Assembly: GCA_028870715.1 (NCBI GenBank)
Contig: JAGWOZ010000009.1
Span: 1 to 36,376 of the forward strand
Length of the DNA stretch: 36,376 bases
Source: Betaproteobacteria bacterium
GTDB taxonomy: Bacteria; Pseudomonadota; Gammaproteobacteria; Burkholderiales; Burkholderiaceae_C
Reading direction: 5' to 3'
The notes below the pieces were generated by a model. The model saw only the letters and a program-made list of their open reading frames with translations. It did no database searches and was not told where the DNA came from. Positions 25,456-34,608 of the stretch are shown here, in pieces; position 1 is the first letter of the stretch, and each line of letters opens with the position of its first letter. The position numbers and the translations under genes were made by a program.

Positions 25456-26230
25456 AAAAATCCCCACCGCCCTGGCCCGGAGCAAGACGCGGTGCGCCAG
25501 GCCGCAACTGGGTCATCGCCACGACGTCGCCCACGTAGAGGACGGGTCCGGTGGGCTGTCCGGTGGGCGAGCCGCCGGCCGGCTCCAGGCTGATGGCAAA
25601 CCCCTTCGCCTGGGCCAACGCCAACAGTGCTGGAGCAGGCAGATTCAAGGTGTCAGAGCTACGCAGTTGCACCAGCCCCACCGCCTGAGGCTTGCCCTGC
25701 TTGGGCAGCATCCACAACTCGAACGATTTGTCGCTCGGCGTCGCTGCCGGGCCCACGGCGGTGAGGACCAGGCGGTCACGATGCACCGTGAGCACGGCAC
25801 TGTGGCCATCCGGCCCCTTGAGTACCGCGGCCATCTGCGCTGCAGTGGGTTTGCCGGGGCCGGCCTGCTGTATCACCATGACCAGGGATACCAGAAGCGA
25901 AGCAGCCAGCACACCAAAGCCAAGGGCCAGCGCCTGCCAGGTCTGCTTCGCCCAGCCCCGGGCGATCTGCAGGGGCACGCCCGAGGCCACGCGGGAGTCT
26001 TTGTCAGCGGCCGCAGTGCGCTCGCGCACCGCGGCCCAGACGGCAGCCGGCGCGTCCTCCGCGAGCAGGCCGGCGTCGAGCCGGCTGCGCCAACCTTGGG
26101 TGGCCGTGCGCAGTTCAGGATGCGCCTGGATTAGCGTCTCGAAACGGCGGCGCGCAGCAGCGCTCATGCTGCCGGTCAGATAGTCAGCCGCCAGAAGGTC
26201 GGCAAGGTCGGGACGGTCATAGCGCGTCAT
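25448..26230 (-). CDS. Anti-sigma factor, RskA type
   Basis: 260-aa membrane-anchored anti-sigma factor. The N-terminal cytoplasmic part (residues 1-95, with LADLLAADYLTGSMSAAARRRFETLI) holds the zinc-finger-less sigma-binding domain of this type. One membrane helix follows (ALALGFGVLAASLLVSLVMVI), then a periplasmic RskA domain (residues ~120-245, with FELWMLPKQGKPQAVGLVQL). The start overlaps the sigma gene stop in ATGA (26230-26227). The family holds its sigma factor at the membrane until the anti-sigma factor is cleaved or changed; the signal is unknown here. Confidence 0.9.
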   Translation of the reverse strand: MTRYDRPDLADLLAADYLTGSMSAAARRRFETLIQAHPELRTATQGWRSRLDAGLLAEDAPAAVWAAVRERTAAADKDSRVASGVPLQIARGWAKQTWQALALGFGVLAASLLVSLVMVIQQAGPGKPTAAQMAAVLKGPDGHSAVLTVHRDRLVLTAVGPAATPSDKSFELWMLPKQGKPQAVGLVQLRSSDTLNLPAPALLALAQAKGFAISLEPAGGSPTGQPTGPVLYVGDVVAMTQLRPGAPRLAPGQGGGDFYE

Positions 26231-26796
26231 GATGTGGCCCCCTCCCCCAAACACGCACGCAAAGCAAGAATCGCCCGGCGAATGATGGTTTTGATCGTGC
26301 CGAGTGCCATGCCCGTGCGCGCGGCCAGCTCGCCGTGGGACAGGCCCATCACGTAGGAATGAGTCAGGAGCTCGCGCTGCTGCGGCTTGAGTTGCCCGAA
26401 GCAGCGGTCAAGCGAGCCTTGCGACATGCTGCGTTCGAGCTGCTGCTCAGGGCCGGGCGCGGCATCAGCCGGGTCCAGGGGGATATGCATTGCATCCATG
26501 CTGTCCACGGGTTCACGCTTGAGGGCGCGCAACTTGTCCAGGCAGGTGTTGCGCACCACGGTGGCCAGCCAGGCCTCAGCCGCGCCCTGCGCCGGCCGAT
26601 AGTTGGCGGCTTGGTGCCAGACCTTGACGTATGCGTCCTGCAGCGCGTCTTCGGCCAAAGCCCGGTCCCGCAGCAGACGCAAACAGATTGCCCACGCGCG
26701 GCGCCGCGTGGCGTCATACACGGAGGCGAACGCCTGATGGTCGCCAAGCGCCGCGTAAGCCAGGAGCTTTTCCAGGTCGGGTATCGGAGGTGGCAT
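26227..26796 (-). CDS. ECF-type RNA polymerase sigma factor
   Basis: 189-aa extracytoplasmic-function sigma-70 factor. Region 2 is FASVYDATRRRAWAICLRLL followed by DRALAEDALQDAYVKVWHQA, the typical -10-binding/core-binding stretch. Region 4 is LKPQQRELLTHSYVMGLSHGELAARTGMALGTIKTIIRRAILALR, with the helix-turn-helix that reads the -35 element. Members of this group pair with RskA-type anti-sigma factors, and that gene follows directly with overlapping stop and start. The ATG at 26796 was chosen over 26841 because it gives the normal N-terminus. Targets are unknown; the ferritin-like gene 208 bp upstream on the same strand is a candidate by position only. Confidence 0.92.
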   Translation of the reverse strand: MPPPIPDLEKLLAYAALGDHQAFASVYDATRRRAWAICLRLLRDRALAEDALQDAYVKVWHQAANYRPAQGAAEAWLATVVRNTCLDKLRALKREPVDSMDAMHIPLDPADAAPGPEQQLERSMSQGSLDRCFGQLKPQQRELLTHSYVMGLSHGELAARTGMALGTIKTIIRRAILALRACLGEGATS

Positions 26797-27004
26797 GTCG
26801 TGCAGATTGCAGGATGCGCCAGGGAGGCCCCGGCACAGCACGCTCCGGGGTCCAACGCGGCGACCCCGAGCGGCCGCCCCGGAGCTTGAGCGCTATCGCA
26901 TCTTAACGGCAACGCGTCCGCCTCCGCGGCTGGCCGCAGACCCGTGACGACGATCCCCCCAGTGGAACTCGGCTACAGGCGGGAACGCGTCGATGAGGGC
27001 TCGC

Positions 27005-27583
27005 TTAGGCGATGAACGCCGCGGGCACCGGGTTCTCACCCAACGCGTTGAGCAGGATCGCCCAGTGCATCGTCTCGTCGCCAAGGATGCTGGCTGCAGC
27101 TTTGGCCAAATCCCGATTGTGGAATTGGGGAACGGTTCCAAGGTAGGCGCTCGCAGCACCTTGCTCGAGGCCGGCGGCGAAGCGCAACACGTCCGCCTGG
27201 TTCTTCAACGCGCTGGTGGGAAAGTTGTATTGGGCCGGCTGCATCGCCTCGACAGGCGTGCCGCCCAGTTTGGTGATGGTGGATTCCAGAACGCCGGCAT
27301 GCGCTTTGTGCTGGCCCTGAAATCCCACGGCAACCGCCAGCACAGGCTTCTTGAGCAGGCCGGACTCGGCGCCGACCTGGTACGCCGCTATCGCCTGATA
27401 TTCCAGCCCCAGGGCGATATTGAGCATCTTGATGTCTCCTTCGGTGGACATCGAAGCCGCAAAGCTGCGCGCCGGCAGCGCGAAGGTCGAGGCCGCGGTA
27501 AGGCCGGCGACGAACAGTCCGCCTTTCTTGAACCAGGCGCGACGGGAGAGTTCGGGGGAGGCTGCATGCGAGGTGATGTTCAT
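27005..27583 (-). CDS. Tat-exported ferritin-like protein
   Basis: 192-aa protein with a twin-arginine signal (SRRAWFKKGG, residues 13-22, then a hydrophobic stretch GLFVAGLTAASTFALPARSFA) and a ferritin-like four-helix domain. Candidate metal ligands are Glu61 (LEYQAIAAY), His95 (QHKAHAGVLE), Glu140 (GLEQGAASAYL), and Glu170 with His173 (GDETMHW). These fit a ferritin_2-type di-metal site exported to the periplasm. Its role could be metal storage, oxidative defence or desiccation response as in relatives, but is not shown. The ribosome-binding site AAGGA precedes the ATG at 27583. An FNR-type box lies 150 bp upstream. Confidence 0.85.
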   Translation of the reverse strand: MNITSHAASPELSRRAWFKKGGLFVAGLTAASTFALPARSFAASMSTEGDIKMLNIALGLEYQAIAAYQVGAESGLLKKPVLAVAVGFQGQHKAHAGVLESTITKLGGTPVEAMQPAQYNFPTSALKNQADVLRFAAGLEQGAASAYLGTVPQFHNRDLAKAAASILGDETMHWAILLNALGENPVPAAFIA

Positions 27584-27726
27584 GATCGTGTCCTTGGCAA
27601 ATGGTGGGCTAACAGGCCGCTTCGGCATCCATGCGCGTGCGGCCCTGCTGTCTTCAACGCCACGACTCGGGTTTTGGATTCAGTCCGTTGCGCAACGAAC
27701 ACCGCCCTCGTGGGCGAGCGGCTTTG

Positions 27727-27740
27727 TTGCGCTGGATCAA
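27727..27740. promoter_or_regulatory. FNR/ANR-type box upstream of the ferritin-like gene
   Basis: TTGCGCTGGATCAA; on the minus strand TTGATCCAGCGCAA, one perfect half-site and one weaker half-site of the FNR consensus. It has the same form as the box before hemN. Only the minus-strand ferritin-like gene lies downstream of it. Confidence 0.45.
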
Positions 27741-27938
27741 GGAAGCGCGGCGTCGCTGCGGCGGCGGGTGCGCCGTGCGGGAGCATGGTCTTGCCAGCAG
27801 AGATTGCGCGTCACGCGCGGACGGCCGGCGGCCGCAAGCCGCACGCATGGCTCGGCTCGATTGCGTCTCACGTCGCCCGATCCTGCCTGTTTCCGGAGTT
27901 TCACTCGCCGGGTGCGTGCACGCAGGCCAGGTCGTGTG

Positions 27939-27962
27939 GCGGGGGTGCAGCGGCACCCCCGC
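27939..27962 (-). terminator. Perfect 10-bp-stem hairpin abutting the flavoprotein stop codon
   Basis: GCGGGGGTGC (27939-27948), loop AGCG, GCACCCCCGC (27953-27962). The stem ends at the base next to the TAA stop at 27965-27963. No T-tract follows. The position fits a terminator or an mRNA 3'-end stabiliser. Confidence 0.6.
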
Positions 27963-30900
27963 TTACACGAGGACTCTTTCGATTCCGCCGGCGTTGGCTG
28001 CCCGCACGTATTTCCCCATCCATTCCTCTCCGAGGATGTGGCGCGCCATCTCGATGACGATGTAGTCAGCCGTCAGCAGGCCGCTTTGCAAGTCGTTGCG
28101 GTAACGCCCGAGACCTTGCAGGCAACTGGGACAGGACGTGAGGATCTTGACATCGCCGGTATGCCCCTGCGCGCGCAGGGCAGCCTCGTCGGCGCGCAAC
28201 TCCTCCTCCTTGCGGAAGCGAACCTGCGTGGAAATGTCCGGCCGGGCGACCCCGAGGGTTCCGCTTTCACCGCAGCAGCGCTCGCTCTTGCGCACGCCAT
28301 CGCCGAGCAATGCCCTGACCGTCTTCATCGGGTCCTGCTGTTTCATCGGACTGTGGCACGGGTCATGGTAGAGATACGCCGTGTCGCCTTGGGGCAGGGT
28401 CACGTTCTTTTCCAGAAGGAACTCGTGGATATCGACAATGCGGCAACCGGGAAAGATGTCCTCGAACTTGTAGCCCTGCAGCTGGTCATAGCACGTGCCG
28501 CAGCTCACCACGACGGTCTTGATGTCCAGGTAGTTCAGCGTATTGGCCACGCGATGAAACAGGACACGGTTGTCGGTGATGATCTTTTCCGCCTTGTCAT
28601 ACTGCCCCGCGCCGCGTTGTGGGTAACCACAACACAGGTAGCCCGGCGGCAGCACGGTTTGCACACCCACGTGCCACAGCATCGCCTGTGTGGCCAGCCC
28701 CACCTGACTGAACAATCGCTCGGAGCCACAGCCGGGGAAATAGAAGACGGCTTCGGAGTCGACCGTGGTCGTGGCGGGGTTGCGGATGATGGGGACGAAG
28801 TCCTTGTCCTCGATGTCCAGGAGGGCGCGCGCCGTCTTCTTCGGCAGGCCCCCCGGCATGGGCTTGTTGATGAAATGGATCACCTGCTCGCGCATGGCGG
28901 GCTTGCCGGTGCTGGCCGGGGGGGCAGCCGTTTGCTTGCGGCCGATACCGCGCAAAAGCCGCACACCCACGTTCTGCGCCTTGTAGCCCCACTGGATCAG
29001 TCCCAGGCGCGCCGCCTTGATGGTGCGGGGGTCTGTTGCATTGAGGAAGAACATGGCGGCCGCGCTGGCCGGGTTGAAGCGCTTCTTGCCCATCTTGCGC
29101 AGCAGATTGCGCATGTTCATGGACACGTCGCCAAAGTCAATGTCCACCGGGCAGGGCGCAAGGCACTTATGGCAGACGGTGCAGTGGTCGGCCACGTCCT
29201 CGAACTCTTCCCAGTGGTTGATGCTGACGCCGCGTCGGGTTTGCTCCTCATACAGGAACGCCTCGACCAGCAAAGACGTGGCGAGAATCTTGTTGCGCGG
29301 TGAGTAAAGCAGGTTGGCGCGCGGCACATGGGTGGCGCACACCGGCTTGCACTTGCCACAACGCAGGCAGTCCTTCACCGAGTTGGATATGGCGCCGATG
29401 TCGCTTTGCTGCATGATCAGCGATTCGTGCCCCATCAAGCCGAAGCTCGGCGTGTAGGCGTTGGTGAGATCGGCCGGGAGCTGCGGATCGTCCAGCAGCT
29501 TGCCCTTGTTGAAACGCCCCTCGGGGTCCACCCGCCGCTTGTAGTCGCGGAAGGGTCCGATTTCGGCCTCGGTCAGGAATTGCAGCTTGGTGATGCCGAT
29601 GCCGTGCTCGCCCGAGATCACGCCATCGAGGTTGCGTGCGAGCGCCATGATGCGTGCAACGGCGTCATGTGCCGCCTGCAGCATGAGGTAATCATCCGAA
29701 TTGACCGGGATGTTGGTGTGCACGTTGCCGTCGCCGGCATGCATGTGCAGCGCCACCCAGACCCGGCCTTTGAGCACGCGCGCATGAATGGCATTGAGCT
29801 CGCGGCGCAGGGGCTCGAAGGCGCCGCCGGCAAAAATCGCATGCAACGGTTTGCGGATCTCCGCTTTCCACGAAGCGCGCAGGCTGTGCTCCTGGAGCAG
29901 ATTGAAGACTTGCGCGCGCGGGGTCCGGTGCAGCATCTGCATGGCAGCCGTGCTGGCCGCGCCGAGACCATGCTGCGCAAAATGTGGCAACGCCTGAGAC
30001 AGCGGCGTATCCAGTTCCTGCAGCAGAAAACTCCAGCGCTCATGCGTGCGCGCGACCTGCTCCAGAGCCTGAGCACGTGCCGCTTCCAACTCGCTGGTCG
30101 CGACCGGTGCTTCGCCCTCGCCAAGCTCCTCATTCTTGGCCAGCGGCAGTCGCCCACGCAGGAAGCGATCGATCTCGGCGGTGAGTTGCAGCTTGCTCTT
30201 GAGCGAAAGCTCGATGTTGATGCGCTCGATGCCGTCCACGTACTCGCCCATGCGCGGCAGCGGAATCACCACATCCTCGTTGATCTTGAAGGCATTGGTG
30301 TGGCGCGCGATGGCCGCGGTGCGCTTGCGGTCGAGCCAGAACTTCTTGCGCGCCTCCGCGCTCACGGCCACGAACCCCTCGCCCACGCGTGCGTTGGCCA
30401 TGCGCACCACGTCAGCTGCAGCGCGGGCGACCGCCTCATCGTCCTCCCCGACGATGTCGCCAAACAGCGCCATTTTCGGAAAGAGGCCGCGCTTGCTCTT
30501 GGGTGCATATCCCACGGCTCTGAGGTAGCGCTCGTCGAGATGCTCGAGTCCCGCCAGTATGGCGCCGCCGGGGCGGGCCTCCAGATAGTTCTTGATCTCG
30601 ACGATGCTGGGAATGGCTTCGCGCGCCTGGCCGAAGAACTCCAGACAGAAGGTCCGCACATGCGGCGGCATGCGGTGCAGAACCCAGCGTGCGCTGGTGA
30701 TGAGCCCGTCGCAACCTTCCTTCTGAATGCCCGGCAGCCCTGCCAGGAATTTGTCCGTCACGTCCTTGCCCAAGCCGGCCTTGCGGAAGCGGCTGCCCGG
30801 AATCTCGAGCACCTCCGTACTCAGCAGCGTGCTGCTGTCCGATGCGAAGGTCTCGACCTTGAAGCGCGCCACCTCGGCGTCGTGAATCTTTCCCAGGTTG

Positions 30901-31961
30901 TGGTCCAGACGCGTGACCTCCACCCAGCGGCCCTGCGGGTCCACCAGCCGCCACCAGGCCAGGTTATCGATGGCGGTGCCCCAGAGCACGGCCTTTTTGC
31001 CTCCGGCATTCATGGCGATGTTGCCGCCAACACAGGAGGCATCCGCCGAGGTCGGGTCCACCGCGAAGACCAAGCCGGCGCGATCGGCTGCGTCGGCGAC
31101 GCGTTGGGTGACGACCCCGGCGCCGGCGCGAATCGTGGCAACGGGCTGGGCGACTCCGGGCAGCGCGAGGTGCTCGACCGGCCCCAGCTCTTCCAGCTTC
31201 TCGGTATTGATCACCGCGCTCTTCCAGACAAGTGGCACGGCGCCACCGGTGTAGCCGGTGCCGCCGCCGCGCGGCACAATGGTCAGGCCCAGCTCGACGC
31301 AGGCCCGCACCATCGGCGCAATCTCGGCCTCGGTATCGGGACACAGCACGACAAACGGGACCTCGACGCGCCAGTCGGTGGCGTCGGTCATATGCGAGAC
31401 CCGTGCCAAGCCGTCGAAACGAATGTTGTCACGTTTGGTCAAGCGCGAGAGATCGCGCAGGGCTCGTCGCCGCAGCGCTGCCACATCGTCAAACCACAGG
31501 GCGAAGGCTGATACCGCGGCGCGCGCGCGCTCGAGCAACTGCACAACCAGCGCATCGCGCGCTGCGGTTTGCGCGTCGGCCGCATCCGCGGTGACGCGGC
31601 GCTTGTCGATCTCACGCAGGCGGTGCCAGAGTGCGTCGATCAGTGCGCGCCGGCGCTTGACGCTGTGCAGAAGGTCGTCCTGCAGATACGGATTGCGCCG
31701 AAGAACCCAGATGTCCCCAAGCACCTCATAGAGCATGCGTGCGCTGCGTCCGGTTCGCCGCTCCTGGCGCAGCTGGTCCAACCAGACCCAGGCATCGGCT
31801 CCAAGCAGGCGAATGACGATCTCGCGGTCGGAAAACGACGTGTAGTTGTAGGGAATCTCGCGCAGGCGCGCCGGTGGCTCAAGATGCGCCACGCTGGCGG
31901 GAAGGGCTGCCTCAGGCATTGGCGCGGGCACGTTCGGTAGCAAATCTTGTGGAGCATTCAT
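27963..31961 (-). CDS. Large FAD/Fe-S oxidoreductase with DUF3683 domain (D-lactate/glycolate dehydrogenase type)
   Basis: 1332-aa multidomain oxidoreductase. An N-terminal DUF3683 region (residues ~30-190, [20 protein letters not shown]) is followed by an FAD_binding_4 domain ([17 protein letters not shown] near 230; [20 protein letters not shown] near 307) and an FAD-oxidase C domain ([15 protein letters not shown]). Two 4Fe-4S clusters follow, [11 protein letters not shown] near 864 and [11 protein letters not shown] near 930. Two CCG repeats end the protein ([10 protein letters not shown] with [20 protein letters not shown] with CCGESG). This is GlcD and GlcF fused in one chain, so it probably oxidises a 2-hydroxyacid such as D-lactate or glycolate and passes electrons to the membrane. 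A -10-like TACAAT at 31986-31981 supports the ATG at 31961 with a short leader. Confidence 0.92.
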   Translation of the reverse strand: MNAPQDLLPNVPAPMPEAALPASVAHLEPPARLREIPYNYTSFSDREIVIRLLGADAWVWLDQLRQERRTGRSARMLYEVLGDIWVLRRNPYLQDDLLHSVKRRRALIDALWHRLREIDKRRVTADAADAQTAARDALVVQLLERARAAVSAFALWFDDVAALRRRALRDLSRLTKRDNIRFDGLARVSHMTDATDWRVEVPFVVLCPDTEAEIAPMVRACVELGLTIVPRGGGTGYTGGAVPLVWKSAVINTEKLEELGPVEHLALPGVAQPVATIRAGAGVVTQRVADAADRAGLVFAVDPTSADASCVGGNIAMNAGGKKAVLWGTAIDNLAWWRLVDPQGRWVEVTRLDHNLGKIHDAEVARFKVETFASDSSTLLSTEVLEIPGSRFRKAGLGKDVTDKFLAGLPGIQKEGCDGLITSARWVLHRMPPHVRTFCLEFFGQAREAIPSIVEIKNYLEARPGGAILAGLEHLDERYLRAVGYAPKSKRGLFPKMALFGDIVGEDDEAVARAAADVVRMANARVGEGFVAVSAEARKKFWLDRKRTAAIARHTNAFKINEDVVIPLPRMGEYVDGIERINIELSLKSKLQLTAEIDRFLRGRLPLAKNEELGEGEAPVATSELEAARAQALEQVARTHERWSFLLQELDTPLSQALPHFAQHGLGAASTAAMQMLHRTPRAQVFNLLQEHSLRASWKAEIRKPLHAIFAGGAFEPLRRELNAIHARVLKGRVWVALHMHAGDGNVHTNIPVNSDDYLMLQAAHDAVARIMALARNLDGVISGEHGIGITKLQFLTEAEIGPFRDYKRRVDPEGRFNKGKLLDDPQLPADLTNAYTPSFGLMGHESLIMQQSDIGAISNSVKDCLRCGKCKPVCATHVPRANLLYSPRNKILATSLLVEAFLYEEQTRRGVSINHWEEFEDVADHCTVCHKCLAPCPVDIDFGDVSMNMRNLLRKMGKKRFNPASAAAMFFLNATDPRTIKAARLGLIQWGYKAQNVGVRLLRGIGRKQTAAPPASTGKPAMREQVIHFINKPMPGGLPKKTARALLDIEDKDFVPIIRNPATTTVDSEAVFYFPGCGSERLFSQVGLATQAMLWHVGVQTVLPPGYLCCGYPQRGAGQYDKAEKIITDNRVLFHRVANTLNYLDIKTVVVSCGTCYDQLQGYKFEDIFPGCRIVDIHEFLLEKNVTLPQGDTAYLYHDPCHSPMKQQDPMKTVRALLGDGVRKSERCCGESGTLGVARPDISTQVRFRKEEELRADEAALRAQGHTGDVKILTSCPSCLQGLGRYRNDLQSGLLTADYIVIEMARHILGEEWMGKYVRAANAGGIERVLV

Positions 31962-32215
31962 GGCGCAGACCAAAAGGTTCATTGTAGGAAGCGGGGTTTC
32001 CCCCGGGGCGCCGCGGGTTGAAGGGGCGCGAGCGGGGCTCCGACGACGGCCTGGGCGCGCCCATCGACGCGCTGCGCATCCATGGCCCGCGCCCGGCCCA
32101 GCCCATGCGTCGCAAGGTGTGTATGCCGCGATGCGCGCAGACCCCGGGACATGGCGCCTCCTGGGCGCTGGGTCTCGCTCGCCTCGGACGACGCAGGCGT
32201 GTGGTGTGCGCGTAC

Positions 32216-32244
32216 TTCAAGCACTGCTCTCTACTTTCTACAAT
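32216..32244 (+). promoter_or_regulatory. Sigma-70-type promoter directly before metH part 1
   Basis: TTCAAG (32216-32221) and TACAAT (32239-32244), 17-bp spacing. The expected start point, about 7 bp after the -10 element, coincides with the ATG at 32251, so the mRNA may have almost no leader. Confidence 0.5.
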
Positions 32245-32250
32245 GACCTG

Positions 32251-33306
32251 ATGCTCTCCAACCATCCCGCCTACTCCCGCGCCGCGCAATTGCCCGAGCT
32301 CCTGCGCCAGCGCATCCTCATTCTCGATGGTGCCATGGGCACGATGATCCAGCGCCTCAAGCTCTCCGAATCTCAATACCGAGGGGAGCGGTTCAAGGAT
32401 TGGCCGCGGGACGTGAAAGGCAATAACGAGTTGCTCAACATCACCCAGCCGCAGATCATCCGTGACATTCATGACGGCTACTTTGCCGCCGGCGCGGACA
32501 TTGTCGAGACCAACACCTTCGGCGCGACCACGATCGCGCAGGACGACTATGGGATGGCCCATCTGGCTGATGAACTCAACCGCGCTGCGGCACGCATTGC
32601 ACGCGCGTCGGCTGACGCGCACAGCACGCCTGACAAGCCCCGTTTCGTGGCCGGTGCCTTGGGGCCCACGCCCAAGACGGCCAGCATCAGCCCCGATGTC
32701 AACGACCCCGGCGCGCGCAACGTCACGTTCGAGCAACTGCGCGCGGCCTACTACGAGCAAGCAAAGGCGCTGGGGGAAGAGGGCGTGGATCTGTTTCTGG
32801 TCGAGACGATTTTCGACACCTTGAATGCCAAGGCGGCCCTGTTCGCAATCGATGAATGGTTCGAGAGCAGCGGTGAGCGCTTGCCGGTCATCATCAGCGG
32901 TACCGTGACCGACGCTTCCGGGCGCATCTTGTCGGGCCAGACCGTGCCGGCGTTCTGGGCCAGCGTGCGGCACGCCCAGCCGCTGGCAGTCGGTCTGAAC
33001 TGCGCCTTGGGCGCAGCGCTGATGCGCCCCTATCTCCAGGAGTTGGCCAAGGTGGCAGGCGATACCTACATTTCCTGCTACCCCAATGCCGGGCTTCCCA
33101 ACCCGATGAGCGATACCGGCTTTGACGAAACCCCGGAGGTCACCTCGCGCCTGCTTCATGAATTCGCGGCCGAGGGGTTGGTGAACATCGTCGGGGGATG
33201 TTGCGGAACCACGCCGGAACATATTGTCGCCATTGGCCGCGCGGTCGGCCACGAGAAACCCCGCCTGCTCTCAGGCCGTGGGCCGTTCTACGCACAGCAG
33301 CCGTAG
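32251..33306 (+). CDS. metH1: Methionine synthase part 1: homocysteine-binding domain
   Basis: 351-aa homocysteine S-methyltransferase domain, the first module of cobalamin-dependent methionine synthase. The start [20 protein letters not shown] is typical of MetH. Further motifs are [34 protein letters not shown] and [15 protein letters not shown]. The zinc ligands are Cys in GLNCALGA and the pair in [11 protein letters not shown]. It ends just after this module (FYAQQP), where one-chain MetH would continue into the folate domain. The folate and B12 parts are a separate gene starting at 35927. A split metH is known in betaproteobacteria; here about 2.6 kb of other genes lie between the halves. 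Confidence 0.95.
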   Translation: MLSNHPAYSRAAQLPELLRQRILILDGAMGTMIQRLKLSESQYRGERFKDWPRDVKGNNELLNITQPQIIRDIHDGYFAAGADIVETNTFGATTIAQDDYGMAHLADELNRAAARIARASADAHSTPDKPRFVAGALGPTPKTASISPDVNDPGARNVTFEQLRAAYYEQAKALGEEGVDLFLVETIFDTLNAKAALFAIDEWFESSGERLPVIISGTVTDASGRILSGQTVPAFWASVRHAQPLAVGLNCALGAALMRPYLQELAKVAGDTYISCYPNAGLPNPMSDTGFDETPEVTSRLLHEFAAEGLVNIVGGCCGTTPEHIVAIGRAVGHEKPRLLSGRGPFYAQQP

Positions 33307-33449
33307 CGCGGCCATGGCAAGGGGCAAGGCCTCGCGGCTCCTTTGAGATTTACATTTGGTCGCACCGAAGGCGGCGATCTCCCGGAACAATGCGCAGGGT
33401 CACGTTCCTCCCCATCGCCCTTGCGCCTCTGCCCTCTGAGGATGGCCTA

Positions 33450-34385
33450 ATGCCTGTCATCTATGAGAAAACGCCTGCTGGCCGCCAAGTGCTCAGCACC
33501 CGTCAGCCTGAGCTCAGCCGAGCCTTGCGCAATCTGCTCTTGCTCATCGATGGGACCAAGAGCGATCAAGACTTGATGGCGTTGCTCAATAGCAACGATC
33601 TGAGCGCTGCCTCGTTTGGGCAATTGCAGCAATTGGGTTTCATTGCCCAACGCGCGGGACTCAACACCCCCCATCCGGTGAGCGGCGGGCCGCGCCAGAC
33701 GGCAGCCGTGGCGGCCGAAGCGGTCGCACCTCAGGAGGGCGCACCGACGCGCCGGGCGTCACCGTTTGCGCGCCTTGGGCAGGGCTTGCGCTCCGTGTTG
33801 CAGTCGCGGGAAGAGTCACCCCGGGAAATTTCGGCCGGTTTGGCCGAGGTCGTCAAGTGTGCCGCAGTTGCCGACGCTGATTTTTTCAGTTGGCTGGAAG
33901 GCCATATCGAGGAGCTGCTCGCCCGGCAGCAACAGGCGGTCACCCATGTCGTGCAGCGTATACCCGAACTGCGCGCGTCCATCGAAGCCGAGGATCGCGT
34001 GCAGCGGCGCTCGCCTTCACCCTTGGATTTCGGAATGGCACTAGCGCGGGTCATTGAATCCATCCTGGGTTACGGCCAGTACCTGCATGGCGAGGCCGTA
34101 GGCTTGGGCATTTGGCTCACTGCCGCGATTGGTCAAGACCTTGGCGTGCAGTCGGAAGCGAGCGCTCAGCGCCTGCGCGCGTTGCTGCATCGCTGCGCGT
34201 TGCCCACGCAGCCGCCGCAGGTCGCCGCGGGTCGCTGGCTTGATCTTCTTCCTGTTGACCGCGCGGGCTCCGGTGGGCAGATCCAGTTCGTGCTGCTCGA
34301 GGACATCGCGAAACCCGTTGCGCGCCTGGTCCCGCGCTCCGTCGTGGTCGAGGCGCTCGACCGTGCCGGGGCGCTGAACGGCTAG
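33450..34385 (+). CDS. 3-dehydroquinate-synthase-like pseudoenzyme with an unrelated N-terminal domain
   Basis: 311-aa protein. Residues 1-70 (YEKTPAGRQVLSTRQPELSR, LLLLIDGTKSDQDLMALL, QLQQLGFIAQ) form a small helical, possibly winged-helix module seen at the start of various Burkholderiales proteins; 75-120 is a linker. Residues ~125-305 align by eye with the C-terminal metal-binding domain of AroB: SAGLAEVVKCA (128-138), GYGQYLHGEAVGLGIWLTAA (207-226), and the end region with VDRAGSGGQIQFVLLED. Glu133, Lys136 and His213 match active-site residues. But the segment that should read as RAxLNFGHTFGHAIE is here PLDFGMALARVIE (191-203): the Asn is Asp193, the first metal His is Met196, and the second His is Arg200. 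The N-terminal NAD-binding domain of AroB is absent. Catalysis is therefore unlikely; a binding or regulatory role is possible. GAGGAT precedes the ATG. Confidence 0.8.
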   Translation: MPVIYEKTPAGRQVLSTRQPELSRALRNLLLLIDGTKSDQDLMALLNSNDLSAASFGQLQQLGFIAQRAGLNTPHPVSGGPRQTAAVAAEAVAPQEGAPTRRASPFARLGQGLRSVLQSREESPREISAGLAEVVKCAAVADADFFSWLEGHIEELLARQQQAVTHVVQRIPELRASIEAEDRVQRRSPSPLDFGMALARVIESILGYGQYLHGEAVGLGIWLTAAIGQDLGVQSEASAQRLRALLHRCALPTQPPQVAAGRWLDLLPVDRAGSGGQIQFVLLEDIAKPVARLVPRSVVVEALDRAGALNG

Positions 34386-34608
34386 GCGACGGGTCAAGCG
34401 CGAGCGCGTGTTTCGAGTACCCATGAACGCTGCAGTCATTTCGGTCTTGCGGTCCAATGGGCCTGACCGTGTCACGCCCCGTGCGCGATTCGGGCGCGGG
34501 GTGTTCAGTGGGCGAAATCCAAGGACCCTTGTCCCCATGCGGCGCACGCTGCAGCCCGAACCCACGGAGACGGCTCTGCGGGCGGTTTCCTTCCCGTAAC
34601 AGCGAACC

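Larger units (their letters stand above)
27584..27962. other. Gene-free stretch between the ferritin-like gene and the large flavoprotein
   Basis: About 380 bp with no convincing gene. It holds an exact 12-bp palindrome CGTTGCGCAACG (27686-27697), the FNR-type box at 27727-27740, and a strong hairpin at the flavoprotein stop codon (27939-27962). The promoter of the ferritin-like gene must lie here, but no clear -35/-10 pair was found. Confidence 0.5.

Noticed and set aside
29328-31511. Long plus-strand open frame antisense to the large flavoprotein
   Set aside because: The opposite strand has a full multi-domain coding sequence with all motifs. The antisense frame is rich in Arg, His and Gln without recognisable domains, as expected from GC-rich codon bias.
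31962-32250. SAH or cobalamin riboswitch before metH part 1
   Set aside because: The 289-bp divergent gap shows no match by eye to the conserved cores of these riboswitches, and the best promoter lies directly at the start codon, leaving no room for a leader.
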